From positions 18,117,327 through 18,181,326 of the forward strand of contig OX463864.1 in assembly GCA_949825065.1 (NCBI GenBank): a DNA stretch of 64,000 bases. The letters are read 5' to 3'. This DNA comes from Odontocerum albicorne (taxonomy: Eukaryota > Arthropoda > Insecta > Trichoptera > Odontoceridae). Made by a program: the position numbers and the translations under genes. Shown here in pieces: positions 20,495 through 30,792 of this stretch (position 1 is the stretch's first letter; every line of letters begins with the position of its first letter). Below the pieces are notes generated by a model. That model was given only the letters and a program-made list of their open reading frames with translations. It ran no database searches and had not been told where the DNA came from.

Positions 20495-20995
20495 TTTCTT
20501 TATTGCGTGCTCCCTGCTGAGAGTCATGGACCAATGTTTTGTCTTAGTGCATTACTTAACATATATCTATCGTTTTTCGCATTGGACTATGTTTAATGCA
20601 GTGTTGAAGGTAGTCTCCTCTATTTGGTCCGCTTATCTTATGAATGACCTTCCTCTTGCTTGTTTTCTCTCAGCTATACCCGTGATTATCAGCTTCTTAA
20701 CATGCCCAAAGTACGCTATAGTCAAAAAGTGGATGTGCGTTAGAATTATCTATTGGCATGTTGTTTCAGTATTTCAGTAATTACTAATCCTTGAATAATA
20801 GAGAGGTTGTAGTCCACAGGAAATGTAGCACCAGCCTCCAGAACCTTATCTTGAAGGCATCTATCATATTTCTTCTCTTGTTTCTTATCGTCCATATTTT
20901 CATTACATACAGTGCTATGGACAATACTAGAAATCACCAAGTTCTCAAGACTTGCGTTGTCCTTTCCGACATCATACACAAATCGAATGCTTAAA
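20495..20995 (-). pseudogene. LINE relic, post-RT region, heavily decayed
   Basis: On the minus strand 20746-20979 reads VGKDNASLENLVISSIVHST, and further on FGHVKKLIITGIAERKQARG in another frame. This is the F-G-H-V-x-x...G-x-x-x-G-x-R-x-R-G pattern of LINE C-terminal tails. Stops and shifts are frequent. Family uncertain. Confidence 0.5.
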
Positions 20996-20999
20996 AAAA

Positions 21000-21450
21000 T
21001 ATATCCTTCGCTTCACTAAAAAACCATTACTTTACAAGGCCATGCAAAATCGCATTATGTCTGCACTCTAAAATATAATGCAATTTTCTCGAAGCTTCTG
21101 TATTCCAAAAAAAAAACGTATAAATTCAAATAGGTCCATTAATGTCTGTCTTGGCATGTCGAAAGACGCCACGTGCCCTGGGAGTAGTGCACCCCAGCTA
21201 ACCACTTTGGGGTTAGCAGTTATTAATGCTTGCATTATAATATTCCTCTCACAGACCCCGCTCGGTCAATTTGGGGTTAATTTTGGATTAACAACCCCCT
21301 ACACTCCGCGATGGCTTATTCATAATAAATTAAAAAGTAATTTTATATTAATACGCATAATTTTATTAGTCTATTTACGATTTTGGGAATGAAAAGTATC
21401 TCTAAATTATTTTGCATTTACTCTGGTCTCGAGTTTTTAAAATTTATGTT
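21000..21450. other. No recognised feature
   Basis: A GC-richer patch at 21165-21310 includes ACCCCAGCTAACCACTTTGG and a loosely inverted copy of it. No exon can be supported. Confidence 0.4.
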
Positions 21451-21454
21451 CATA

Positions 21455-21645
21455 TTTATTTAAGGCTTTCGTGGTAAAAAATCTGCGTTAGCCTAGTTCC
21501 TCTCTTCTTATTAGAAGGGGTTGCGGTTGCGATTCCCATTGAAAAAAATATTTGAAAAACCTTTCTGATCGGTTGGAAGAGATTGCCACAGGACAATAAG
21601 CTCTCCAGGTTTTACTATATACAACGAAAGTGGCTTTTTTGTAAA
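21455..21645 (+). mobile_element. tRNA-derived SINE, degraded
   Basis: A B-box-like GCGGTTGCGATTCCCATTG is followed by the family tail TCGGTTGGAAGAGATTGCCA and TTACTATATACAACGAAAG. The A box is poorly kept. Confidence 0.65.
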
Positions 21646-21649
21646 GCAC

Positions 21650-22010
21650 CCTTCAATATATCTGAATTAGTGTTTCGGACATATTAAATTAAGATCATGG
21701 CCATGAGACAATATTATGTTCGGCCCCAGTAAGCGAATCTTTGGGTTTGGAACCACTGGAGTAGGTTTATTTCCTTCAAAATGAAACATTTTCTTCCTTC
21801 AAGAACACAAAGATATTTAAAAAAGCATGTGTTTTGTGAATTGTCGTTTTTTAGCATATATTCATCCAAATGTGAGATACGTTCTTTTTTCAAATATACG
21901 TTCAATTCTAATTCTAAATAATCTTTTTAAAATAAACAGAAATGTCATAAAGTTGAGTTATGATTTTTTTTAATTATAAAAGTGTCAAATATAAGTCGTC
22001 CCTAGTGTCT
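21650..22010. other. No recognised feature
   Basis: AT-rich. A short minus-strand open stretch (21714-21905) has no supporting signals. Confidence 0.4.
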
Positions 22011-22014
22011 ATGT

Positions 22015-22165
22015 CTACGCCACGCCAAAGACAATAACGTTGCCATCCCGGGATTTCCCGGAAACGTCCTGGAGTGGAGGGGGTATCAAGATGGCGGACC
22101 GGAAGCGGCAGCTAAACGCGCGCAAGGTCCGGAAGTCGCAAGGGAGAGGAATGTTTTGTTTATTT
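22015..22165 (+). promoter_or_regulatory. GC/CpG-rich patch with YY1-like and ETS-like motifs
   Basis: About 150 bp of CpG-containing sequence stands out from AT-rich surroundings. It holds CAAGATGGCGGACC, matching the YY1 motif that often overlaps start codons of housekeeping genes. There are two ETS-type sites (ACCGGAAGC, TCCGGAAGT) and a STAT-type TTCCCGGAA. An ATG inside the YY1 motif (22091) opens a 35-codon basic frame (MADRKRQLNARKVRKSQ) to a stop at 22196. This could be a promoter with a first exon, a promoter fragment carried by an element, or chance. No downstream exon was recognised. Confidence 0.35.
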
Positions 22166-22199
22166 GTATATTGCAACACTGTTGAAGGTCCTTCATAAG

Positions 22200-22510
22200 T
22201 TGGATTATTTCGTATATACATATTGTTTTGTTAGCAATTTTGAATATGAAACAATAAGATTTGAGTTGAATATAAAATAATTTTAATATACTCGTACTTT
22301 CGGGACTTCGTAAGTAAAAAAAGAAAATGCGAGAATTTATTTTTAAGGAACATTTTGAATGAATGGTCTGAAAAGCTAAATACATGCAAATCGATAGCAA
22401 ATTTTGAATTTATATATAAGCCCTTTTTAAGACAATTATCTGGTTTTGTTATTAATTTTTTTGGTTACTTATTTCTTCTTTCGTGCTTTTATAAAATTAT
22501 CTATATTAAT
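22200..22510. other. AT-rich, no recognised feature
   Basis: No gene or recurring repeat is visible. Confidence 0.4.
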
Positions 22511-22515
22511 AAGTA

Positions 22516-23075
22516 AAGGGTCTTCCAAATTGAGTGGTTTTTTTATTCTATTTTATTTTAATTCTTAAATAAAACACACAATTTGCTTTGATTTAAAAAA
22601 ACTTTTTATTAGTCATGGAAGAATAATGTATGACATTTAAACACAAAAAAACAATATCCTCCAAATGTCTACCTCTTGCAGCTCCACAGATGCCCACTCT
22701 TTTGTCAAAATTTTCAATGATATTTTGGCATAATTGCGGTACTAACTCACCAATAACGCGAATAATTTCGTCTTTCAGCTCAGGAATTGATCGGGGGTCA
22801 TTCTTATAGACCTAGTTTTTCACGCAACTCCAGAGAAAATAGTCCAACGATGTCAGATCACATGATCTTGGTGGCTAATTAACATCACCGTTTCAGGAGA
22901 TTACGATACATAAAATAATTCAACAATTTGAACGCGTTGTTGTATTGTATACGACTCCATTTTTATAAATATCATACATTACACTTCTCAAATGTCACAA
23001 GACCCAGGCAAGTTCGCGACGCCATCTGTGTTTTATCCAAGAATGAAAAAAAAACGCTCAATTTGAAAGACCCTT
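22516..23075 (-). mobile_element. Internally deleted Tc1/mariner-like element, copy 1
   Basis: Both ends carry AAGGGTCTT-C-AAATTGAG inverted repeats flanked by TA. On the minus strand a frame starts near a basic N-terminus (TIQQRVQIVELF, typical of an insect transposase with an N-terminal helix-turn-helix). It then jumps to the C-terminal part (around LDYFLW, LKDEIIRVIGELVPQLCQN-like, then RVGICGAARG). Most of the DDE domain, including the first two catalytic residues, is deleted. Copies of the same deletion type are at 34622-35124 and 49362-50526. Confidence 0.85.
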
Positions 23076-23085
23076 TACAAGTAGG

Positions 23086-23575
23086 ATCAAGATACGTTCT
23101 CTAAGATGGTTTGGGCGTGCGGAAGGAATTAATGAAGAAATACTAACAAAATATATACATGGTGAAAATGTTAGGGGAAGGCTTGGTAGAGGAATACCAA
23201 GGAATATATGGTTGGATCAAGTGAATAATATTTTAAAAGAAGGTAATATGACTTGGTAATGAAGGGTATGTTTGCGCGTACTGCTTTACGAAGTTTTTTT
23301 TTTATATGATTCCTGTAAATATTTATAATTTTTGCATACAAGTTGAATTTCTATTCATACGTGCTCAAAATTCCGATTTGAGAATTACTCATATAACCTT
23401 TTTAAATGGTCCATAAAATACCATATATTGAAATAAAATAAAATTTAAAATTGTCTGAGAAGTTGTATTGATGTAGAAAAGGCAAAAGATGTGTGTAGTG
23501 ATAGGAAAGTATGGCACTGTCTCCTTTCTCCATACTCCGATAGGAAAAGGGTGTGATGATTTGTGTCTGTGATAA
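23086..23575 (+). pseudogene. RTE-like LINE relic split by an insertion
   Basis: TLRWFGRAEGINEEILTKYI and GRGIPRNIWLDQVNNILKEG are encoded at about 23093-23260. The next family motif (SCIDVEKAKDVCSDRKVWH, then YSDRKRV) follows only at 23465-23575. About 200 unrelated bases lie between. The reading frame is otherwise fairly open, so the copy is younger than most. Confidence 0.75.
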
Positions 23576-23803
23576 ATCAATTATTTAATATTAAGCTCAA
23601 TATTTTTTCAGGTCCTTTGCATATTCCATATTTCTCTAGTTCGTACAAGGACAAAACACAACAAGTACAAAAAGAAACATGTATAAAACAATCGAACATT
23701 TTAGACTTATAAAAAGTGTTGGAAAAACGTACATGTTACACTAAAACACTATGACAAAATGTAGCACGTTAGATAATATAAAAATATTAAATTATTTCAT
23801 GTA

Positions 23804-24260
23804 CTACACTAAATCCAAGAGATATTTACAGGAGCTGAGCGACACATGAAATACGTTTATATAAGGACACACACGGTTAAACAGTGTGATTGCTCTACCT
23901 ACCACCGGCATCTCCAAAGGCAGGTTGATTCGACTTATAGGTTGATAGAACAATCTATGGGAGAGTTGTCTCAAATAATTACCCGGAACATACAAACCAA
24001 GACTGTTCAGGATGGATGGGTTAACTAGATTACCCCTGAGCAAACAAGAAAATGGACACCTAATTGAAGAGATCTTCCACTCTCTAATGATCTGTAACTC
24101 AGCATACCCAGAAAGAAGACACTTGGATAAAGCCAGGGATAATATCCAAACTCTCTCGTGTAGAGACAACGGATAAATATTTTCTTTACCCTTTCTAGCA
24201 CGAGTAAATACGTAATCCCTGTTGGCACCCATATTATAGACCAATATTCATTTATATATC
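23804..24260 (-). pseudogene. Jockey-like LINE relic, C-terminal region
   Basis: The minus strand reads EYWSIIWVPTGITYLLVLER, RVKKIFIRCLYTREF and MLSYRSLESGRSLQL, then after a frame change LVNPSILNSLGLYVPGNYL. This follows the LEY-x-S-x-x-W-x-P ... IERVQK-x-F ... L-x-x-RR order of the Jockey C-terminus. The frameshift and lack of an RT domain show it is inactive. Confidence 0.75.
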
Positions 24261-24261
24261 G

Positions 24262-24465
24262 TCCCCTTTTACACCGGTTCAAAAATTGTAAGCTAGGTAT
24301 TTAAAATTCGTTCAGTTATCACGGACCCACCGAGATTCAAATTTCGAATTACTTTCGCAGAGAATCTAAGTATTCGTCTCTCGCGCTCTTGTATTCAAAA
24401 TTCAATTGTCGTATTGTTTCTTTGACGACAACCATCGTATGGGTTTTGACCTATTTATACTATGA
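24262..24465 (-). repeat. Dispersed repeat ending GGTGTAAAAGGGGACGATA, copy 2
   Basis: Minus-strand copy of the element at 9925 and 60845, complete over about 200 bp. It directly precedes the Jockey-like relic on the same strand. The other copies lack that LINE, so the adjacency is probably an insertion boundary. Confidence 0.75.
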
Positions 24466-24559
24466 TCCTGAGTACGTAGATATCTGTGAATAGTTTGGTA
24501 GTACGAATTGCAAACCCATGCATCTAATTTGCTTTGTTGCATACTAATTTGATTTGCAA

Positions 24560-25498
24560 ATTGTGACTTATAGTGTCGAAATTAGAATAAACACAACTAG
24601 AATAATGAACGTTCTTCGATCATCTGAGATGAGAATATAACGAAGAATTGTAACAAAATCTTTCAGAGATAGAGTCTGAAACTCTCACAACTGACAGACC
24701 TGCACCACAAAGGATATCTTCAGATGGAGCTGGAAGGGAATTTGGTACAGCCGTGAGCATATAGATATATAGGATGGGCAGTGACAGAATCCCATATATG
24801 GTAGCTAACCAAATTTCCGGAGGATATCGCAGGCCAGGAAGGTCGCCTAAAAGGCAAAGAAACAGCTGGTGATGGAGGGATCTCCCAGGTATAATCTTCA
24901 AAATGTGTCATTTTTGCGTCACAGATGATTGATAAATTAAATTTTGTACACATTTGTCGGTGCTTGCTCAAATGAGGGTGTTACTTAGTTTTATTGCCTC
25001 ACTTGAAAGATAGACGCACATAAGGTCTGACTCTGAATACTGTTACGTTAAGTTATTTTAAATGAAGGATTGTTTAATTTAAACAAGATTTATTCGAGAC
25101 CCAACACGGTTGTAACAAAAGAACAGTGACAGGGGACAATATGGTTGTCGTGTCACCTAGTGATGTCACACGTTACTAGTGATATGACACATAACATATA
25201 TTTCCTTAAGATTAAACGGTATTAAGGTAATTTACTAGAGTTCGCATTAATTGAATCTAAAACAAAGTTTTATTAGCCAAAAATAAGCTAATTTTTAATG
25301 CCATAAAACTGTGTAATTTTTACAACTCGACCAGAATGTGTCATATAAGATAAGTTTATATTCATTCTAATGTTCTGTTCAACCTGTTTATCACGAAATT
25401 TTAAAATATAAATAAATATTTAGGCCAGAATATGAATTGGGGCCTTCGAGTACACCGTTATTAGAAAATGTATAAAAATACAGATGTTGTCACCGTAC
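24560..25498 (-). other. Presumed Pax intron, 3' of the paired-domain exon
   Basis: No exon is supported. A long minus-strand open stretch at 24620-24901 carries frame-changing differences in copy B (42170-42460), which argues against coding. A GTGACATCACTAG-type direct/inverted motif lies near 25160-25195. Confidence 0.55.
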
Positions 25499-25696
25499 CT
25501 GTTAATGCTGGAGACGCTAGGAACGTTGTCCTGAGAGCAGATCCCTTCCGACAACAGCCGGTCTCTGATCTCCCACGCGAACATGGTGGGGTTCTCTCTC
25601 TTGTAGGCCGCGATGGCATCCACCACAGGTGGTGTGGCCACTTTGGGCTTGCTGCCTCCTATCACACCGGCTTTGAAGCTTCCAGTCTCGTAGTAC
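25499..25696 (-). CDS. sv: Pax2/5/8 (shaven/sparkling) paired-domain exon, copy A
   Basis: On the minus strand an acceptor (TTTTTTTCTGCAG) and a donor (AG|GTACGG) bound exactly 198 bases: one base, 65 codons, two bases. The peptide is the linker and C-terminal RED half of a paired domain: [20 protein letters not shown], then [14 protein letters not shown] and [13 protein letters not shown]. Pax proteins are DNA-binding developmental transcription factors. ETGSFKAG with [14 protein letters not shown] is the Pax2/5/8 (D-Pax2) pattern; Pax6, Pax3/7, Pax1/9 and Pox neuro differ at these positions. In Drosophila, sv acts in eye cone cells and bristle development. The first paired-domain half (GGVNQLGGVF) and the octapeptide exon are not seen in the window, so introns are long. 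The exon shows no damage. Confidence 0.92.
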
Positions 25697-25879
25697 CTGC
25701 AGAAAAAAACACTGTTATCGTCATTGAATCAATCTCCTTGTGGAATACGACCAAAAAGTTATTTTCCTCCATTATTGTCTCCAGATATTAAACCCCTTCA
25801 TTATTGCACCTTCACTAATATATCACTACCCGCCTTCCAATTCTTACCCTCAACTTATGTATGTATGATATATGTAATA

Positions 25880-26000
25880 TTATATTTATTTTGTAATATT
25901 TTAAATCTGTCATTAATGGTAGGCTCAAATCCTGAGTTGCAGAGCCCTTGAGGGGAGTTTGCACTCTCAACAGCACTATATAAGTTGTCATTTTATTATT
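25880..26000 (+). repeat. Short dispersed repeat (GGCGCT/ATATAAGTT type)
   Basis: Words TAATGGTAGGCTCAAATCCT, CCTTGAGGGGAGTTTGC and ACTATATAAGTTGT recur inverted at 26325-26445. The two copies form an inverted pair around an RTE relic. Copy B has the same pair at about 43440-43545 and 44335-44450. Confidence 0.7.
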
Positions 26001-26094
26001 ATTATATCGAACAACCTGTAACGATAAGTAAAAAAACATCGAGGGCACTATAAGATATATACTCGAAACAGACAGAGTCAAAATCTGCTAAGAT

Positions 26095-26290
26095 GATAGT
26101 CCACAACAGTATTTTAGTACCGACTTTGATTATGGGAGTGAAACGTAGACGTGGAAAAAGACTTAAAAGATACGAATAATTACTGTAGAAATGCGTGCAC
26201 TTATAAGAATACATGGGATGACAATGTATGGCATGATATGGAATGAAGTGATTAGTGATGAATGTGAACTTAAGACTGATGTATTGGTTG
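26095..26290 (+). pseudogene. RTE-like LINE relic
   Basis: The plus strand reads SILVPTLI-x-G, WTWKKT, MRALIRIHGMTMY and VISDECELKTDVL with frame breaks, the stretch after the RT of the family. It lies between the inverted short repeats. In copy B its end is replaced by a 470-bp LINE insert (43850-44300). Confidence 0.65.
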
Positions 26291-26324
26291 AGAAAGATGA
26301 ATCATAGTAATAATAGAAGGAAAA

Positions 26325-26445
26325 TTTATATAGCGCCATTTAGAGAGCAAACTCTCCTCAAGGGCGCTCTTACTCAAGATTTGAGCCCACTATTAGTGAC
26401 ATGTTTAAAATATTACAAAATTAATATTTCGATATACACACATAA
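26325..26445 (-). repeat. Short dispersed repeat, inverted partner
   Basis: TTTATATAGCGCCATTTAGA, CTCCTCAAGGGCGCTC and TTTGAGCCCACTATTAGTGA are the reverse complement of 25880-26000. A further repeat piece (26490-26600, with TTGGTAAGAAAACCACAGA) follows it. Confidence 0.7.
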
Positions 26446-26639
26446 ATTTAGTGTAAGGATAGGAAGGTTGTGCTGTGGCCACTTTCTTACATCTATAAAT
26501 GTTCAGAAAAACACATTTGGTAAGAAAACCACAGAAAACTCACCAAAGGAAGACGAATTACAAATAAACCTTTGTAGATGTTTCAATATGTGATAGTTAC
26601 ACATTCGGCTTTAGATTTAGTGTTGTAATGTATATTATT

Positions 26640-26805
26640 CATATTATGTTACATGAAAAAGGGTACTCTGAGATGGTTTGGGCACGTGGAATGAATGAAT
26701 GAAAAAAATCAGAGGTGGAATACGTGTGTCGAGATAGGAAAGTCTGACACTCTACCCCCTTTGCCTATCCCATTAGGGAAACGGTATGATACTATATATG
26801 TACGA
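26640..26805 (+). pseudogene. RTE-like LINE relic, 3' end
   Basis: CTGAGATGGTTTGGGCACGT, then GTGTCGAGATAGGAAAGTCT and CCTATCCCATTAGGGAAACG are the family's LRWFGHV codons and its 3' terminal region. A deletion joins the two. Confidence 0.65.
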
Positions 26806-26814
26806 GTATTAAAA

Positions 26815-27256
26815 CAAATTAACCCATCCTTCCCTGTGATGTGTAACTAGTACACATTGCTTCTAAAAACTTTAATATCTCTATAAATATAATAAATACT
26901 GGGTTCAGATTTTAGGTATTCTTCCGTAATACATTTACGCGTTGAATGAAAAAATAATATTAATAATAATTAGCACTTATCGGCCACATCAGAGATATTT
27001 TGTGAAAATCGGGAATAAATTCACCAATACAATCAAACGTGTTCCAGTGTGTAACGGTCTTGTGAACGGTTTTGTGAACGTCGGTCGATGTTTTTATTTC
27101 ATGTTTTCAGTAGTTAGATTTCAATTATTATCACTTTTGATTGGCTATGAATATTCTCATTTTTCCGATTTTAAATCGCTCATTTTTACACGTGTATTGA
27201 TGTGTATTGAATTCACGGCACCGGAACGTGCGTATTTTTTTTAGTACGGGAAGGGA
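26815..27256 (+). mobile_element. MITE-like element, TTAA/CCCTTCC family, copy 3 (deleted)
   Basis: It starts TTAACCCATCCTTCCCTGTG and ends GTACGGGAAGGG. About 210-240 bases of the middle that copy B retains (45091-45305) are missing, so the two haplotypes carry different lengths of one insertion. Confidence 0.7.
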
Positions 27257-27259
27257 AAT

Positions 27260-27825
27260 GTATAAATCAATACATACAAATGAAAACCATAACATGTATA
27301 TTACAACTCGCCAACATATGCCTTAGCAATAATCTCCCCTATGGTGAAAGTAAGGGATTAGTTCCATAAGTCCGTTAGGTATACCATAAGCCCTTCTGGA
27401 GTGTTTCGGGAGCAAAGTGGATTAAGCCGTATTCTGAAGGGGTCCACACAGAGAGAGAGAGAGGTTATTGATACACTATCGGAGATGCATTTACATTTTA
27501 TTTGACAAATTGGCTTACAAACAGATTCTGTTACAAACGGAATTCGGAATTTATTTACATAATGACGTTGATAACCAACTCTGACATATGAGGGTGAAAC
27601 AAGTGTATTGAAAAAAAATCTATGATGCGTCCGGTCGGGTTTGTTTTCTTTACATCTGGGGTAGTGCCTCATAATGAGGGTTCTTCAAAATGACCCTAGA
27701 CCTATTGATGGTTTTTGATTGATTCTTTTTTCTTAATTTTGATAGTTTATGCAGATATATCTTGTGAATTTATTGCTTTAAAGCATTTTCTCCCATTACA
27801 CTAGTTTTTGTTTTAAAATTATTAT
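27260..27825. other. Non-repeat intronic sequence; (GA)n length difference between copies
   Basis: This part is almost the same in copy B (45500-46055) and does not recur elsewhere. A GAGAGA tract at about 27450 is longer here than at 45680. No exon can be supported. Confidence 0.5.
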
Positions 27826-27827
27826 CG

Positions 27828-28430
27828 TTATGCATTATCGTATTTTAAACTAAGACAAATACATACTATCACGCCTATCGGGGTAGGCAGAAAAACAGAG
27901 TGCAAGACTTTCCTATCCTTTGTATCTTCTACATCCATACATCTTCTTATAAAACGATTTCTTTGACTTTTTACCCTTCCTTCTTTTAAAATATAATTCA
28001 CTTGATCCAATCATACCTTCTACCACGTCTTTCACTCAATTTTTCATAAAAATATTAGTTATGTTAGTCTTTCTTCATTCATTCTTTCTACATGCCTAAA
28101 CCATCTCAAAGTGTTCTTCATCTTACTCAACACATCCGTCTCAATCACTACATCATTTATTCGGCTTCTATCAGCATTTTCCCACGGCCACATTTCACTC
28201 CCATATATCAAAGTTGATACTAAAATACTGTTGTGGTCTATCATTTGATTTTTTTTATACTGTCCAGTTTTAATATATATGTTTTACTGCCCTATCAACT
28301 TTGTTTCCTGTCGCTACACACCGTTCTACATCTTTCATAACTTTTCCGTCATTTGAGAAAATATAACCCAAATAGTAGAACTTCTCAACGTGCTTCAATC
28401 TTTCATTGTCTTTACTTTAGTTGATAGCTA
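27828..28430 (-). pseudogene. RTE-like LINE relic, longest C-terminal copy
   Basis: The minus strand reads LKHVEKFYYLGYIFSNDGKV, VERCVATGNKVDRAVKHIY, SILVSTLIYGSEMWPWENAD, TLRWFRHVERMNEERLT and WLDQVNYILKEGRVKSQRN in order, with small deletions. This is the part of an RTE-type ORF after the catalytic YADD box, down to the end. It is the reference for the relics on which the minisatellites sit. Copy B equivalent: 46059-46660. Confidence 0.85.
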
Positions 28431-28689
28431 TAATATGTTATTTGAAAAAATAACATAAGATAAATCTCGAAGAAAATAGGAAGAAGGGTGGGAATTTTAT
28501 AGCAATTACAGATGAGGAATATTTTGAGATGCTTCTTTATTTTTTTCTTAAAAATTAAAAAGAGTGATTAAGGGTTGTTTTTTTAATATGAAACACGTAA
28601 AATCTGTATGATATAATTTTTTATCTTGTATTGCATTGATTTTATAGTCGATAAGGGATATAATTATTAGTAAGGATCTCAATGAATCC

Positions 28690-30780
28690 TGTTAAAATAC
28701 GTGCACTGAGAACACGTGAAGATATGATTTATGACATAAGAACACGTGAAGATATGATTTATGACTGAGTTCATAATGAAGTAATAGACAGTAAATGTAA
28801 ATAAAAGACAGGTATATTAAGTAAGATGAAGATGAACATTCTGAGATGGTTTGGGCTTGTAGATTGAATGAATGAAGAACACTCTGAGATAGTTTGGGCT
28901 TGTAGATTGAATGAAAGAAGAACACTCTGAGATAGTTTGGGTTTGTAGATTGAATGAATGAAGAACACTCTGAGATGGTTTGGGCTTGTAGATTGAATGA
29001 ATGAAGAACACTCTGAGATGGTTTAGGCTTGTAGATTGAATGAATGAAGAACACTCTGAGATGGTTTAGGCTTGTAGATTGAATGAATGAAGAACACTAT
29101 GAGATGGTTTGGGCTTGTAGATTGAATGAATGAAGAACACTGAGATAGTTTGGGCTTGTAGATTGAATGAAAGAAGAACACTCTGAGATAGTTTGGGTTT
29201 GTAGATTGAATGAATGAAGAACACTCTGAGATGGTTTGGGCTTGTAGATTGAATGAATGAAGAACACTCTGAGATGGTTTGGGCTTGTAAATTGAATGAA
29301 TGAAGAACACTCTGAGATGGTTTGGGCTTGTAGATTGAATGAATGAAGAACACTCTGAGATAGTTTGGGCTTGTAGATTGAATGAAAGAAGAACACTCTG
29401 AGATAGTTTGGGTTTGTAGATTGAATGAATGAAGAACACTCTGAGATGGTTTGGGCTTGTAGATTGAATGAATGAAGAACACTCTGAGATGGTTTGGGCT
29501 TGTAAATTGAATGAATGAAGAACACTCTGAGATGGTTTGGGCTTGTAGATTGAATGAATGAAGAACACTCTGAGATGGTTTGGGCTTGTAGATTGAATGA
29601 AAGAAGAACACTCTGAGATAGTTTGGGTTTGTAGATTGAATGAATGAAGAACACTCTGAGATAGTTTGGGCTTGTAGATTGAATGAAAGAAGAACACTCT
29701 GAGATAGTTTGGGTTTGTAGATTGAATGAATGAAGAACACTCTGAGATGGTTTGGGCTTGTAGATTGAATGAATGAAGAACACTCTGAGATGGTTTGGGC
29801 TTGTAAATTGAATGAATGAAGAACACTCTGAGATGGTTTGGGCTTGTAGATTGAATGAATGAAGAACACTCTGAGATGGTTTGGGCTTGTAAATTGAATG
29901 AATGAAGAACACTCTGAGATGGTTTGGGCTTGTAGATTGAATGAATGAAGAACACTCTGAGATAGTTTGGGCTTGTAGATTGAATGAAAGAAGAACACTC
30001 TGAGATAGTTTGGGTTTGTAGATTGAATGAATGAAGAACACTCTGAGATGGTTTGGGCTTGTAGATTGAATGAATGAAGAACACTCTGAGATAGTTTGGG
30101 CTTGTAAATTGAATGAATGAAGAACACTCTGAGATGGTTTGGGCTTGTAGATTGAATGAATGAAGAACACTCTGAGATGGTTTAGGCTTGTAGATTGAAT
30201 GAATGAAGAACACTCTGAGATGGTTTAGGCTTGTAGATTGAATGAATGAAGAACACTCTGAGATGGTTTGGGCTTGTAAATTGAATGAATGAAGAACACT
30301 CTGAGATGGTTTGGGCTTGTAGATTGAATGAATGAAGAACACTCTGAGATGGTTTAGGCTTGTAGATTGAATGAATGAAGAACACTCTGAGATGGTTTGG
30401 GTTTGTAGATTGAATGAATTACGAACACTCTGAGATGGTTTAGGCTTGTAGATTGAATGAATGAAGAACACTCTGAAATGGTTTGGGCTTGTAGATTGAA
30501 TGAATGAAGAACACTCTGAGATAGTTTAAGCTTGTAGAATGAATGAATGAAGAACACTCTGAGATGGTTTGGGCTTGTAGATTGAATGAATGAAGAACAC
30601 TCTGAGATGGTTTGGGCTTGTAGGTTGAATGACTCATGCATTACAAATGAAAATAAATATACACAGCAAACATAAATTAAAGTTTTGGAAGAGAAAGACT
30701 TTAGAAAGTATAGTAACAAAGTGAATAGTGTCTTGAAAGAAGGAATTATTAAAAGTCAAAGAAATTGAAGGAGATGTCAT
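28690..30780 (+). pseudogene. RTE-like LINE relic split by a minisatellite (copy A only)
   Basis: Upstream of the array (28690-28830) the plus strand has KIRALRTREDMIYD and ILSKMK-x-NILRWFG. Downstream (30640-30780) it has SNKVNSVLKEGIIKSQRN and RRCHK. These are the motifs that directly precede and follow LRWFGHVERMNEE in the reference relic at 27828-28430, so the array has grown inside a single element. Confidence 0.8.
28830..30640 (+). repeat. 43-bp minisatellite, about 42 units, with higher-order pattern
   Basis: The unit ACTCTGAGATGGTTTGGGCT + TGTAGATTGAATGAATGAAGAAC repeats every 43 bases. Variants (GATAGTTTGGG, TTGTAAATTG, GAATGAAAGAAG, GGGTTTGTAG) recur in blocks of about five to six units, a higher-order repeat. 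Since 43 is not a multiple of three and the unit lacks minus-strand stops, all three minus frames stay open for hundreds of codons. The resulting 482-codon frame is not a gene. The array is absent from copy B. Confidence 0.97.
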
Positions 30781-30792
30781 AAAGGACATATA

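Noticed and set aside
24620..24901. A 93-codon minus-strand frame, considered as the next Pax exon because of a TTCTTTGCCTTTTAG acceptor
   Set aside because: Copy B has frame-shifting and replacement differences here, and the peptide has no Pax features such as the octapeptide.
25499..25696. Pox neuro as the identity of the paired-domain exon
   Set aside because: Pox neuro lacks the [18 protein letters not shown] pattern. The linker and RED residues seen here follow Pax2/5/8 (D-Pax2/shaven).
29023..30471. A 482-codon minus-strand open frame (and overlapping ones of about 355 codons)
   Set aside because: It is a by-product of the 43-bp tandem repeat, whose unit has no minus-strand stop in any frame. 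The peptide is the same 43 residues over and over, cycling through all three frames.
28830..30640. CRISPR-like or other prokaryotic repeat array
   Set aside because: Units are contiguous with no unique spacers, and the context (introns, LINEs, SINEs) is eukaryotic.
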